A stretch of DNA of 64,000 bases from CAXQZM01 sp965229645 (GTDB taxonomy: Bacteria > Pseudomonadota > Alphaproteobacteria > UBA7985). Each line of letters opens with the position of its first letter. Within the stretch, counting starts at the first letter, position 1. The stretch is from assembly GCA_965229645.1 (NCBI GenBank), contig OZ245893.1, positions 248,001 to 312,000 of the forward strand. The letters are read 5' to 3'. This document shows positions 25,978-34,462 of this stretch, in pieces. Both the position numbers and the translations under genes were made by a program. The notes beneath the pieces were generated by a model. That model was not told the DNA's origin. It searched no databases and worked only from the letters and a program-made list of their open reading frames with translations.

Positions 25978-27255
25978 TCAGGCCGCGTCAAGCGCCTGCG
26001 CTAGGTCGGCGATGATGTCGTCCTGATGCTCGATGCCGACCGACAGGCGAACGTAGCCGTCGGTGACACCTGTCTGCAGGCGTTCCTCTGCTGACAGTTG
26101 GCTGTGGGTCGTGCTGGCGGGGTGAATGGCGAGCGAGCGGGCATCGCCGATATTTGCCACATGGTAGAGCAATTTTAGACTGTCGATGAAGCGCTTGCCA
26201 GCCTCGACGCCGCCCTTCAGTTCCAGCCCGACCAGCGCGCCGTAGCCCCGCGTCAGGTACGTGTCCGCGCGCTGGCGCTGTTCCCCCGTCGTCAGGCCTG
26301 GGTAGATAACCTTATCGACCTTTTTGTGCGCGGCCAGGTAGGTCGCGACGCCGTGGGCGTTTTCGCAGTGTGCTTTCATGCGCAGATGCAAGGTTTCCAA
26401 GCCTTGGATGAACATGAAGGCGTTGAAGGGGCTCATGGCCCCGCCCAGATCGCGCAGCAGGGTGGTGCGCAGTTTCAAGGCGTAGGCGATGGGGCCAAGC
26501 GGTTTGGCCGCCTGCGCCCAGACAACGCCGTGGTAGGACGGGTCGGGCTGGTTCAGGGTCAGTTGCCGCTGCCCCGCCGCTTCCCAGTCAAAGTTGCCGC
26601 CATCGACGATCAGCCCGCCGATCGAGGTCCCGTGGCCGCCGATATACTTGGTCGTGGAGTACATGACGATCGCTGCGCCGTGGTCGATCGGTTTGACGAG
26701 CCCCGCCGCCGCCGTATTGTCCATGATCAGCGGAATGCCGTGTTCGCGGCCTAGTTCGGCCACTTCTTTGATGGGGAACACATCCAACTTGGGGTTGGGC
26801 AAGGTTTCGGCGTAGAACGCGCGCGTGCGATCATCGACCAGCCGTGCGAAATTGCCAGGGTCCGAGGGGTCGGCGAAGCGCACCTCGATGCCCTGATCCT
26901 TCAAGGTGTTGGAAAATAGGTTCCAAGTTCCCCCGTACAGGTCGGTTGAGGCGACGATATTGTCGCCAGCCTTCGCAAGGTTCTGCAGGGAATAGGCAGT
27001 CGCGGTTTGACCCGAGGAGACGGCGACGGCCGCAGCCCCGCCCTCCAGCGCTGCAACACGCTGTTCCAGCACATCGACCGTAGGGTTCATGATGCGGGTA
27101 TAGATGTTGCCGAGTTCGGACAGGCCAAACAAGTTGGCCGCATGATCGGTGTCGTTGAATTGGAACGAGGTGGTCTGATGGATCGGTACCGCGACGGACC
27201 CCGTGGTGGGATCGGCGCGCCAGCCTGCGTGCAAGACTTGAGTTTCGGGTTTCAT
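25978..27255 (-). CDS. metY: O-acetylhomoserine sulfhydrylase (aminocarboxypropyltransferase)
   Basis: 425 residues. A PLP enzyme of the Cys/Met metabolism family that makes homocysteine from O-acetylhomoserine and sulfide. It starts with ETQVLHAG and has YTRIMNPT, DLYGGTWNLF and the PLP lysine in MYSTTKYIGGHG (Lys203). The C-terminal ATTTHSQL-type block (PASTTHSQLSAEERLQTGV) and SVGIEHQDDI are conserved. GGAGG precedes the ATG, and a 34-bp palindrome upstream is a likely control site. The sat-cysC gene at 52 kb would help supply the sulfide. Confidence 0.93.
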   Translation of the reverse strand: MKPETQVLHAGWRADPTTGSVAVPIHQTTSFQFNDTDHAANLFGLSELGNIYTRIMNPTVDVLEQRVAALEGGAAAVAVSSGQTATAYSLQNLAKAGDNIVASTDLYGGTWNLFSNTLKDQGIEVRFADPSDPGNFARLVDDRTRAFYAETLPNPKLDVFPIKEVAELGREHGIPLIMDNTAAAGLVKPIDHGAAIVMYSTTKYIGGHGTSIGGLIVDGGNFDWEAAGQRQLTLNQPDPSYHGVVWAQAAKPLGPIAYALKLRTTLLRDLGGAMSPFNAFMFIQGLETLHLRMKAHCENAHGVATYLAAHKKVDKVIYPGLTTGEQRQRADTYLTRGYGALVGLELKGGVEAGKRFIDSLKLLYHVANIGDARSLAIHPASTTHSQLSAEERLQTGVTDGYVRLSVGIEHQDDIIADLAQALDAA

Positions 27256-27268
27256 AGAAGCCTCCTTG

Positions 27269-27302
27269 AAGGGACGTTTAAAGATTTCTTTAAGCGTCCC
27301 TT
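27269..27302. promoter_or_regulatory. 34-bp inverted repeat upstream of metY
   Basis: 16-base arms (AAGGGACGTTTAAAGA and TCTTTAAGCGTCCCTT) match in 15 positions around TT. It lies 14-47 bp before the metY start, partly next to the ribosome binding site. It may be an operator for an ArsR-type methionine regulator (SahR/SamR kind) or an mRNA hairpin. I saw no known SAM riboswitch core. Confidence 0.6.
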
Positions 27303-27374
27303 AGAGGCATCGATTCTGCTTCGCAAGTCAAAAATTCGATAAAAAGAACAAAAATCCGATTTGTGAAACGATCT

Positions 27375-27842
27375 CTAACCTGCTCCCCTTTGTCGGCTTG
27401 CCTCGGTGGCGGGAACGTAGGTCTTGGCCGCCAAGTCGGTCAGGGCCTGCCACTGGTCGGCGGGCACGTCAAAGGGGCCAAGACTGGGAGAATCGGGGGC
27501 TGTGGGAGAGTGCTGCCAGAGTTGTGGCACGTCGAAGTGGTCAAACCTCGCCGCGTCGAGCGCTTCCCCTGCGGCCTGCAAGTCGCGTAGAACTGGACCG
27601 GCAACCAGGATCGCACCATTGAGGCAGCGCCAACCCTGCGCCGACGAGGTGAGCTGCACCGGGGCGGGGTCGGCGGCGAGCGCGGCGAGCGCCCAGGCGA
27701 GTGCTGGATGATGGGGCAGGCACGCGAGGGTTGCGGCGGCGAGCCACTGGCCGGTGGCGCGGTCAAACCCCCGTCCAACAGCCGCCTTTTCAATCGTCGT
27801 GCTGAGTTCATTCACAGAGGCATAGATGCGCGCGCGCTTCAC
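27375..27842 (-). CDS. DUF3726-like protein
   Basis: 155 residues from a GTG at 27842 that overlaps the upstream stop (GTGA), suggesting coupling. Residues near the start (ASVNELSTTIEKAAVGRG) match the DUF3726 pattern of a serine/valine-N-E motif followed by KAA.G.G. The rest (ATLACLPHHPALAWALAALA) is helical and alanine-rich. The function of DUF3726 is unknown. It forms an operon with a 553-residue protein, a dipeptidase and perhaps an Ldh-type oxidoreductase, so a role in catabolism of a small amino-acid-like compound is a guess. A GTG at 27815 is an alternative start. Confidence 0.65.
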   Translation of the reverse strand: MKRARIYASVNELSTTIEKAAVGRGFDRATGQWLAAATLACLPHHPALAWALAALAADPAPVQLTSSAQGWRCLNGAILVAGPVLRDLQAAGEALDAARFDHFDVPQLWQHSPTAPDSPSLGPFDVPADQWQALTDLAAKTYVPATEASRQRGAG

Positions 27843-29500
27843 AGCGTGGCAAAGCCCCAGTCGGCCCCCAGGTCGGGGTCGTCGATCAGCGGCGCGCCTT
27901 GAAACAGGGTGATGCGGGTCCAAAGGTCGGACTTGGGGTCAAATTTGTTGGCACCAAACATGGCGAGTTTGAACCGCAGCATGTGGATCGGCAAGGTGGT
28001 CTCGGCGATCAGATTGTCCTGAATTTCGGCGTATGGCAGATCGTGGCACGCTTGCACCCGCGCCGCGATGGCGCGCAAGTCGGGCCACTCAACAAAAAAC
28101 AGCGCGAGCTTCTGCTGCGCGGGCGCAGCGGCCAAGGCCCGATGCAGCGCTTGGACTTGCCGCGCCACGTCCAGGGGCCGTTCCTTATCGGCACCCGGTT
28201 CCTCGTATCGATGCCCCAGCCGGGGTTCGAGCTTTTCTTCCGACGTGTACCAAAATAGGGCCGATTCTGCGCGCTGGTCAAAGTCGTAGGCCAGGGCCCA
28301 GGCGTAGCTGCGCTCGACCTGGGCGCGCAAGTCCGCAACGCGGTCGCCAGGCCGCCAGGTGCGCGGGTCGGGTGCGGTCAAGTGGTCGGCCAAATCATCG
28401 ACCAGATCGGGGCAGAGGTCGATCAGCACAGCCTGGACCAGTTCCTGACAGGCACGCGAGGCCTCCTGGACTTGATCCCAAATGTGCCGCCAAGTCGGCA
28501 CCGCGAAGTCGAGCTGGGCAAATTCGGATCGCAGCGTTCGGATCTCGGCCATCTGGCGCGCGTCGTCCACGTGCCAGGTCGCGAGGTGGCGTTGCACGCG
28601 CGCGGCCATGGCGCGGGCGTTGCGCCGTTGATCGACGCTCAGCGCGCCGCTGCTCAAGACGCGCGCCAGGGCGGTCTCGCGGACCCAAACCCAGGCATTG
28701 AGCAGGGCGGGGTGCGAGACCAAAAACGGCGCCATGCCCAATCCCGTCGCATTGCCGACGCCCAGGTGCCGCTTCAAAGCTCGGTCAAGTTTGACCGCAG
28801 TGGCGGGGTTCTGCGCCGCAGCCACATGCTCGACCAGATCGTGGGTAAAGGCGCGGATCAGCCATACGGTCAGCATTTCGGCCTGGAACGGCGCGGCCAT
28901 GCCAGGGCGCGCGGAGAAGCGGTCGCGGTCGGCGATGCCGAACTTGCCGTTGCCATAGACGGCGGTGGTGCGCATCACATAGCCTGCCTGATCGATGCGC
29001 GCAGGGTCGGGCTGCTGGCCGGCGGCGAGCGCTGCGACCACGGCGGCGAACAGCCGCTCGGACTTGTTCGCGCGCGATAGGGTCAGGTCCCGCGCGCTGT
29101 AGCGCCGCGCCTCCTGGTAGGGCGCAGTCTCGGCGATCCGTCGCACCTCTGCAGCGGACGGCACCCCATCGTAGAGGACAAAGGCCGCATCCCAAGCCTC
29201 GGCGATCACGCGGTCGGAGCGGTCGTGGTCGGCAAGCGGGTTGGACACGGCGACCAGGGAGTAGGCATGCCCTCCATAAGTCAGGCTATAGACCGCCTGG
29301 CCATAGCCCTGGGCGTCCATGGCCCACAGGGGCCGCGTGACCTGGACCCGCTCGGCCGCTAAGCCGCGCAACAAGACCCGCATGAACGAAAGACGAGTCG
29401 CAAACGCCGCGCCCAGGCGCTCAAGGCGCATGAGTGCGTTGGCAGGGCGCAACGCCAAGTCGGCAGAGCGCGGCGGCTTAGGCAGCGCAGAAGTTTGCAT
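27839..29500 (-). CDS. Conserved protein of unknown function in the dipeptidase/DUF3726 operon
   Basis: 553 residues, no signal peptide and no membrane segment that I can see. Readable features are GQAVYSLTYGGHAYSLVAVSN, TAVYGNGKFGIADRDRF and FWYTSEEKLEPRLGHRYEEPG. I do not recognise the fold or the family. It overlaps the dipeptidase gene by 23 bp upstream and the DUF3726 gene by 4 bp downstream, so the three are surely co-expressed. Composition equals that of its neighbours, so it is part of the native genome. No function is assigned. Confidence 0.75.
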   Translation of the reverse strand: MQTSALPKPPRSADLALRPANALMRLERLGAAFATRLSFMRVLLRGLAAERVQVTRPLWAMDAQGYGQAVYSLTYGGHAYSLVAVSNPLADHDRSDRVIAEAWDAAFVLYDGVPSAAEVRRIAETAPYQEARRYSARDLTLSRANKSERLFAAVVAALAAGQQPDPARIDQAGYVMRTTAVYGNGKFGIADRDRFSARPGMAAPFQAEMLTVWLIRAFTHDLVEHVAAAQNPATAVKLDRALKRHLGVGNATGLGMAPFLVSHPALLNAWVWVRETALARVLSSGALSVDQRRNARAMAARVQRHLATWHVDDARQMAEIRTLRSEFAQLDFAVPTWRHIWDQVQEASRACQELVQAVLIDLCPDLVDDLADHLTAPDPRTWRPGDRVADLRAQVERSYAWALAYDFDQRAESALFWYTSEEKLEPRLGHRYEEPGADKERPLDVARQVQALHRALAAAPAQQKLALFFVEWPDLRAIAARVQACHDLPYAEIQDNLIAETTLPIHMLRFKLAMFGANKFDPKSDLWTRITLFQGAPLIDDPDLGADWGFATL

Positions 29501-30455
29501 CGTAGAACCTTAGCCAGTTTTCCCCAAGGAGTCCTGCGACTTCTTGGTCGTCAAAACCAACTTGCCGCAGGCCCGTCGCCAAATTGGCAAAGTCCAGATT
29601 GCTTTGAAACCAGGCAGGTTGGGCTGGGAACCCAGGATTGTCGGCGCTGCCTTCGCCAAAGTCTTGCCCTTTGGTCCAGCGACCCTGGCGCATCCAGGTC
29701 ACCACGCTGTCGGGCTGGTCCTGGCACAGGTCCGACCCGATGCCCAGGTTCGCCGTCCCGTAGGTGGCCGCCGTCTCGGCGACCATCTGGCAAAAGCTCG
29801 CGAGGGTGCAGGCGCTTCCCCCCCGGAGATGATGGGGATAGAGCGAGAAGCCCAACATGCCCCCGCGCTCGGTCAGCGCCTTCAGCACTTCGGGCGACTT
29901 GTTGCGGCGGGCGGGGTGCCAGCGCGCAGGGTTGGCATGGGTTATGGCGATGGGGCGGGCGGACTGGTCGATGGCGTCGAGTGTCGACCGCTCGGCAGAA
30001 TGGCTCATGTCGATCACCAGGCCCACGCGGTTCATTTCCGCGACGACGTCGCGGCCCATGCGGGTCAGGCCCGAATCCTCGGTTTCGTAGCAACCTGTCG
30101 CGAGCAGGGACTGGTTGTTGTAAGTCAGCTGCATGAACCGGACCCCCAGGCGATGCCAGACCTCGATCAAGCCTATGTCGTCCTCCATGGGCGAGGGGTT
30201 TTGAAACCCGAACACCACGGCGGTGCGTCCAGCCGCCTTAGCCGCGCGCACGTCCTCGCCCGAAAAGGCCTGGCAGATCAGGTCGGGATAGGCCTCGAAC
30301 CAGCGGTTCCATTGTTCGACGTTCAGAACCGCTTCGCGAAAGGTCTCGTGGTAGGCGATCGTGACATGAACGGCGTCGAGCCCGCCTTGCCGCAGTTCCT
30401 GGAAGATCTTCGGCGACCAGTTGGCGTACTGTAGATTGTCGATGCGCATGGTCAT
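29478..30455 (-). CDS. Membrane dipeptidase (peptidase M19 family)
   Basis: 325 residues of the renal-dipeptidase-like amidohydrolase family, a zinc enzyme acting on dipeptides, often with D-residues. Family blocks are VTIAYHETF, GFQNPSPMEDDIGLIEVWH, MQLTYNNQSLLATGC, VIDMSHSAERSTLDAI (metal-site His) and ITHANPARWHPARRNKS, followed by GSDL near the end. The usual N-terminal metal motif HxD is not obvious, so substrate and activity are uncertain. No signal peptide is visible, so it is probably cytoplasmic. It is the first gene of the block it shares with the 553-residue and DUF3726 proteins. Confidence 0.85.
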   Translation of the reverse strand: MTMRIDNLQYANWSPKIFQELRQGGLDAVHVTIAYHETFREAVLNVEQWNRWFEAYPDLICQAFSGEDVRAAKAAGRTAVVFGFQNPSPMEDDIGLIEVWHRLGVRFMQLTYNNQSLLATGCYETEDSGLTRMGRDVVAEMNRVGLVIDMSHSAERSTLDAIDQSARPIAITHANPARWHPARRNKSPEVLKALTERGGMLGFSLYPHHLRGGSACTLASFCQMVAETAATYGTANLGIGSDLCQDQPDSVVTWMRQGRWTKGQDFGEGSADNPGFPAQPAWFQSNLDFANLATGLRQVGFDDQEVAGLLGENWLRFYDANFCAA

Positions 30456-30463
30456 TCCTTACT

Positions 30464-30493
30464 ATACCAAGGGTCGTTTCCAACGCCCCTTGT
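30464..30493. repeat. End fragment of MITE family B (30 bp hairpin)
   Basis: Reads ATACCAAGGGTCGTTTCC then AACGCCCCTTGT and matches the inverted right end of the MITEs at 49138 and 60036 with two mismatches. It forms a stem AAGGGTCGTT/AACGCCCCTT. It lies between the Ldh-family gene and the dipeptidase gene and could act as a transcript hairpin. Confidence 0.7.
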
Positions 30494-30520
30494 GATTGCG
30501 TGTCTGCGCCGCGGGCCTGC

Positions 30521-31504
30521 TTAAACGCCTTGGATCCGCGCCAGGAGGGCGTCTGGAACCTCAACCCCTTGGTCTTGGAGGCGCGCGCGGTTGGCTTTGC
30601 GCTGGGCACCTGGCAAGCGCGCGCCTGGCTGCGCCAAAATCGCCTCGCACAGGCGCGCGACCCGATCATAAAACCCCGCGCCTGGCCACAAGCCGATGAA
30701 GCACTGTCCCGTGGCGGGCGGCCCGCCAAGGGGGCCAGCGAAAGGGCTGGCGTCTTTGCCCAAGGTCGCCTCGGCCAGGCAGGCCGCCATCAACTCGACC
30801 AGCAAACCCATGCCAAACCCCTTGTAACCACCAGCCGGGGCCATGGAGCCCTTGAGGGCCGCGTCGGGATCCGACGTCGGCTGGCCTTCGGCGTCGAAGG
30901 CCCAGGATGGGTCGATGGACTTGCCTTCGCGCTGGCGCAGCATGATCTCGGATTTGGCGACCAAGCTGGCCGATTGATCGATGACGAACCCGTCGTCGGC
31001 GCCTTTGCCTGGGACTCCCACCGCGAACGGGTTGGTGCCGATCACAGGCTGGGTGCCGCCCGTCGGCGCGATTGAGGCGGGCGCGTTGGTAAAGCACAAG
31101 GCAAGGGCACCCGCCGCCGCGATCCGCTCGCCATGGTGGCCCAAGACTCCGCAGTTGTAGGAGTTGTGCAAGGTCATGGCCGCGACGCCTTCGGACTTTA
31201 CAGCATCCAGGAAGGCGTCAAAGCCCGCGTCAATCGCCGCGTGGGCAAACCCATGCTTGGCATCGACGACAAGGCGTGCGGGCAGCGGCTGGGAAACCTC
31301 GGGTGCGGCCTGGCCCGCCACCTTGCCGCAACGCACATGCTCGGCGTAAATCGGCACGTACAGGAGGCCATGGCTGCGGATCCCGTCCTGTTCTGCCAAA
31401 ACGGTGGCCCGCGCCACGCTCAGGGCCTGCCGCTGGCTCGCGCCCGCGGTGGTCAAGGCGTTGAGAGCCAGGTCATGAACTTGGTCGAGCGTGTAGAGGG
31501 CCAT
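30521..31504 (-). CDS. Ldh-family NAD(P)-dependent oxidoreductase (malate/L-lactate dehydrogenase type)
   Basis: 327 residues. It belongs to the type-2 malate/lactate/ureidoglycolate dehydrogenase family. Blocks seen are SHGLLYVPIYAEHVRCGKV, the NSYNCGVLGHHGERIAAAG segment with the active-site histidine, FTNAPASIAPTGGTQPVIG, NPFAVGVPG and GGYKGFGMGLLVELMA. Members reduce or oxidise 2-oxo/2-hydroxy acids or cyclic imines such as piperideine-2-carboxylate; the substrate here is unknown. The ATG at 31504 gives the family N-terminus. It reads in the same direction as the dipeptidase operon, 65 bp upstream of it. Confidence 0.88.
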   Translation of the reverse strand: MALYTLDQVHDLALNALTTAGASQRQALSVARATVLAEQDGIRSHGLLYVPIYAEHVRCGKVAGQAAPEVSQPLPARLVVDAKHGFAHAAIDAGFDAFLDAVKSEGVAAMTLHNSYNCGVLGHHGERIAAAGALALCFTNAPASIAPTGGTQPVIGTNPFAVGVPGKGADDGFVIDQSASLVAKSEIMLRQREGKSIDPSWAFDAEGQPTSDPDAALKGSMAPAGGYKGFGMGLLVELMAACLAEATLGKDASPFAGPLGGPPATGQCFIGLWPGAGFYDRVARLCEAILAQPGARLPGAQRKANRARLQDQGVEVPDALLARIQGV

Positions 31505-31651
31505 GGGGGGGCCTTTGCCAGCTTGATGCGGCCAGGACCAGCCCAAAACCACGGCCAGCGAACCGCTTTGGCGCGCGCGTTCTTTTGGGCTTGGCTAATC
31601 TTGCCTTGGCAACGGGTCGCATCAGGTGTAGCCTGCGCTGGGCACGCAACG

Positions 31652-33310
31652 ATGACCGAGACAACCCAGGCACCCGCACGACGACTGGACTGGACGCTCG
31701 CCTTATGGACTGCTTCGATCTTGGCGGCTTGCGGCGGCGGCGAGGAGGCGGAGACCTCGGTCAATTATTGCGATGCCAGGCTCAATCCCTACCTCATCGG
31801 CACCCTTGGCACCTCGGGCGACTGCGCGGGGCTGCTGATTGTCGATAACACCATGCTCAAAGCCGCCGCCAGCAGCAGCGTCGGCGGCGACGCGAGTTTT
31901 GACTTCAAACCGCAAGACTCTTACACGTCGCACACTCATGTCACCTACGATTTCTCGCAAATCTATACGGGCAACGTCACCGACATGCGCTGGATTTTCG
32001 CCCACACCCAATCCTTCACCCAAGATATCAGATCGTGGGACGTGTCGCGGGTTGTCCATATGCAACAGATGTTTCGTTCTGCCGAGTACTTTAACCAAGA
32101 CCTAAGTTCGTGGGACGTGTCGAGCGTCACGGACATGTCCTACATGTTCCACCAGACCAATACCTTTGACCAAGACTTGAGCGCCTGGGACGTGTCGAGC
32201 GTTACGGACATGCGCCTCATGTTCAACGAAGCAAAGGCCTTCGCGCACGACCTAAGCGCCTGGAACGTTTGCAACGTCAGTGCCTACGAGGATTTTGCCA
32301 CCGACTCCCCGCTCGAGCTCACAACGGCGCTCCAGCCCGATTTCGGCATGGCTTGCCCCGAGACAACGACCGCCATATCCACGGCGAGCCTTGCGCAAAC
32401 CCCGCCAACGGACCCCGCCGCGTCCGCTGCCGCCATCGACCAAGCGCTGCACGCGAGCGCCATGGCTGCGCTCCTCGAGCAACGGGCGTTCGCAAGCGAT
32501 CCAGCAGAGGAGTTCGCCCAGGACAGCGGCGCACCTTGGGTCGCCGTCGGCTACAGCCAAACCGACTCAAGCCACGTCCTGACGGGACATGGGGCCCTCG
32601 CGTACGCGCTCGTCGGCGATCTATTCTATCGGAGCGCGAACCAAACCGTAGGCGCTGCGGTGGGGATAGAGCAGGGGGATTGGACCTACGCGGACGATGG
32701 CGATGTGACCAAGACAGGGGTGAGCGTAGCGCTCTACGGGGGAACGATTCTGGACACTCAAAATGCCCAAGCCCCCTTCGTGCTGACGGGCAGTCTGATG
32801 GCGACGCGGTTCCGCAACCACCATCGCGATGCGGCGGGCGCAGAGGCGACTTCGGATTCGGGCCGTGTGCTGGTCTCGGGCAGCGCTCGCCGCTCGCGGG
32901 TCGTGAACGCTGCGGGCGAAGCCATCCAGTTGCGGCCCTACCTCGCAATACGTTACGCGCACGAGGCTTTGGGCAGCTATTCCTACGACGGCACCACAAC
33001 CTACGCCGCGACCGACGCCCATGTGGGCGAGGTCAGCTTAGGGGCCGAATTCAGGCACGATCTGGGCAAAGATCGGGGAACCTTACGAATAGCCAGCGGC
33101 CTCACGCGCCGCGTCGGCACGGGCACGATCCGCCTCGCCGACGGCGAAACCCTAACCCCCGACACGTCGCCAAGCGGCGAAATCAGCCTAGGGTGGTTTG
33201 GGGGGCATGAGGGCGCGGCCCAGTCCTCCCTCAGCCTAGAACTCGGCGGCATCGGCAACGAGAACGGCCAGAACCTTCGCCTCAACGGCACCTGGGATCG
33301 GGTATTTTGA
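31652..33310 (+). CDS. BspA-repeat lipoprotein-like surface protein with C-terminal beta-barrel
   Basis: 552 residues. The N-terminus has a hydrophobic segment ending in a lipobox-like SILAACGGG. Residues about 90-215 hold DUF285/BspA-type repeats of the form MF..A..FNQDLS.WDVSSVTDM (three clear units and weaker flanks). From about 295 on comes an autotransporter-like barrel (WVAVGYSQTD, GDLFYRSANQTVGAAVG, RPYLAIRYAHEALG, SLGAEFRHDLG) that ends in phenylalanine, as outer-membrane barrels do. It is probably displayed on the surface and may bind host or matrix molecules. DUF285 repeats are often transferred between distant bacteria. Start ATG 31652 is chosen because the frame before it lies antisense to the Ldh gene. 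Confidence 0.8.
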   Translation: MTETTQAPARRLDWTLALWTASILAACGGGEEAETSVNYCDARLNPYLIGTLGTSGDCAGLLIVDNTMLKAAASSSVGGDASFDFKPQDSYTSHTHVTYDFSQIYTGNVTDMRWIFAHTQSFTQDIRSWDVSRVVHMQQMFRSAEYFNQDLSSWDVSSVTDMSYMFHQTNTFDQDLSAWDVSSVTDMRLMFNEAKAFAHDLSAWNVCNVSAYEDFATDSPLELTTALQPDFGMACPETTTAISTASLAQTPPTDPAASAAAIDQALHASAMAALLEQRAFASDPAEEFAQDSGAPWVAVGYSQTDSSHVLTGHGALAYALVGDLFYRSANQTVGAAVGIEQGDWTYADDGDVTKTGVSVALYGGTILDTQNAQAPFVLTGSLMATRFRNHHRDAAGAEATSDSGRVLVSGSARRSRVVNAAGEAIQLRPYLAIRYAHEALGSYSYDGTTTYAATDAHVGEVSLGAEFRHDLGKDRGTLRIASGLTRRVGTGTIRLADGETLTPDTSPSGEISLGWFGGHEGAAQSSLSLELGGIGNENGQNLRLNGTWDRVF

Positions 33311-33488
33311 CCTTCCTGCGGCGGCGCGCCTTTTCATGCCCTAGGAAAGGGCGGATGCGAGGCCCGAAATATAACAAGCCCCCACCCATGTCATCCAGCG
33401 CGCAGCGAAGCGACGTCGCGAATAGGGGTCTTTCAATTCTCCATTTCCAATCCCAGGCGGATCGGGACTGCGACATTTTCGATTTGAT
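33311..33488. other. Intergenic region with a short dispersed repeat
   Basis: The core CAGCGCGCAGCGAAGCGACG (about 33398-33417) matches the palindromic repeat found at 5205 and 5475. No gene is seen. The region separates the surface protein from the toxin-antitoxin pair. Confidence 0.55.
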
Positions 33489-33511
33489 TTGTAGTGAAAT
33501 TTGCACTACAA
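33489..33511. promoter_or_regulatory. Operator-like inverted repeat of the toxin-antitoxin operon
   Basis: TTGTAGTG-AAATTTG-CACTACAA, perfect 8-bp arms, 22 bp before the antitoxin start. Position and symmetry fit autoregulation by the ribbon-helix-helix antitoxin. Confidence 0.75.
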
Positions 33512-33533
33512 TCAGGGTGAAAGGAGTCCGATC

Positions 33534-33842
33534 TTGCTTGATCTAAATGCTACCAGCGTGAGCAGTGAAAAGCAGACGCACGCTACACAGGTGCGCCATG
33601 GTCATAGCTTGGCCATGCTGATTGAACGCGCGACGGTAGCGCTTGGGGTTGATAAGTCGGTATTCCTTCGTGGCGCCATTGCCAAGGAGGCGCAGCGGAT
33701 CATCGAGGAAAGCTCGCGCCATGTCCTGACAGCCGAAGACGCGAGACTGTTTTCAGTGGCGCTCGATACGCCGCCGCCGCCAACGCCGCGCGCCCTAAGG
33801 GCGGCTGCGTCTTACCGGCGTCGCGTGGCGCATGCTGACTGA
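33534..33842 (+). CDS. TacA-like (DUF1778) antitoxin
   Basis: 102 residues. Ribbon-helix-helix type start (LAMLIERATVALGVDKSVFLRGAIAKEAQRI), a disordered C-terminal part with DTPPPPTPRALRAAA that would wrap the toxin. It is followed by a GNAT toxin gene with an 11-bp overlap, the usual order. The TTG at 33534 is chosen because AAGGAG stands 7 bp before it; the in-frame ATG at 33501 lies inside the operator repeat. It should neutralise TacT and repress the operon. Confidence 0.8.
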   Translation: MLDLNATSVSSEKQTHATQVRHGHSLAMLIERATVALGVDKSVFLRGAIAKEAQRIIEESSRHVLTAEDARLFSVALDTPPPPTPRALRAAASYRRRVAHAD

Positions 33843-34407
33843 AGAATCCTCGATCAACATCGAAAGCTGGAACCCAGCCCGACACGATCATTCTGGGTTC
33901 GACTGTGGCGTCAAGCGACTGAACAATTTTCTCAAACTGTCTGCGAAGAAACAGCAAAGGGACGATATGACACGGGTCTACGCCGCTGTCTCGTCGGGAC
34001 AGACGACGATCCTTGGGTATCACGCCATCAACGTCGGCACTATGAACGCCGCGGCGCTAGCCAAGGTGCCGCGTGGCACCCCTAGGCACGGTGAAATTCC
34101 TGTCCTATTTCTCGGTCAAGTGGCGGTCGATCTGCGCGCGCAGGGCCTGGGGGTCGGCAGCTTGCTCATGCATCATGTTTTCGAGAAAGCTGCGGTGATT
34201 GCGGACAAGGTTGGGTGTTATGCCATACTTCTCGATGTCATGTCTGACGGCGATGCAGAGGCCTTTCACAAGCGCAAGGGTTGGTACGAAGAGTTCGGGT
34301 TCCAGAGCTTCGCCAGCATCGAATCCAGGATGTTCATGACGATAAAGCAAGTTCGGGCCTTGGCCGCCGTAGCGAAATCGAACGATGGCAGCGCAAGGAT
34401 GGGGTAA
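33832..34407 (+). CDS. TacT-like GNAT acetyltransferase toxin
   Basis: 191 residues of the GNAT toxin family that acetylates the amino acid on charged tRNA and stops translation. Blocks are HDHSGFDCGVKRLNNFLKLSA, TTILGYHAINVG, the acetyl-CoA loop VDLRAQGLGVGSLLM and the terminal GWYEEFGFQSF with the conserved tyrosine/phenylalanine. The overlap with the antitoxin gene supports one operon. The C-terminus runs some 20 residues beyond the usual end and looks unconserved. It is convergent with the restriction genes that follow. Confidence 0.85.
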   Translation: MLTEESSINIESWNPARHDHSGFDCGVKRLNNFLKLSAKKQQRDDMTRVYAAVSSGQTTILGYHAINVGTMNAAALAKVPRGTPRHGEIPVLFLGQVAVDLRAQGLGVGSLLMHHVFEKAAVIADKVGCYAILLDVMSDGDAEAFHKRKGWYEEFGFQSFASIESRMFMTIKQVRALAAVAKSNDGSARMG

Positions 34408-34462
34408 GGCGCAGGGGGGGCAAGCGTCCACGTATGCCTGCGTGGGTATCTCAGGTCTCGGC

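Noticed and set aside
27256..27374. SAM-II type riboswitch upstream of metY
   Set aside because: The conserved core of SAM-II was not found; only a simple palindrome is visible.
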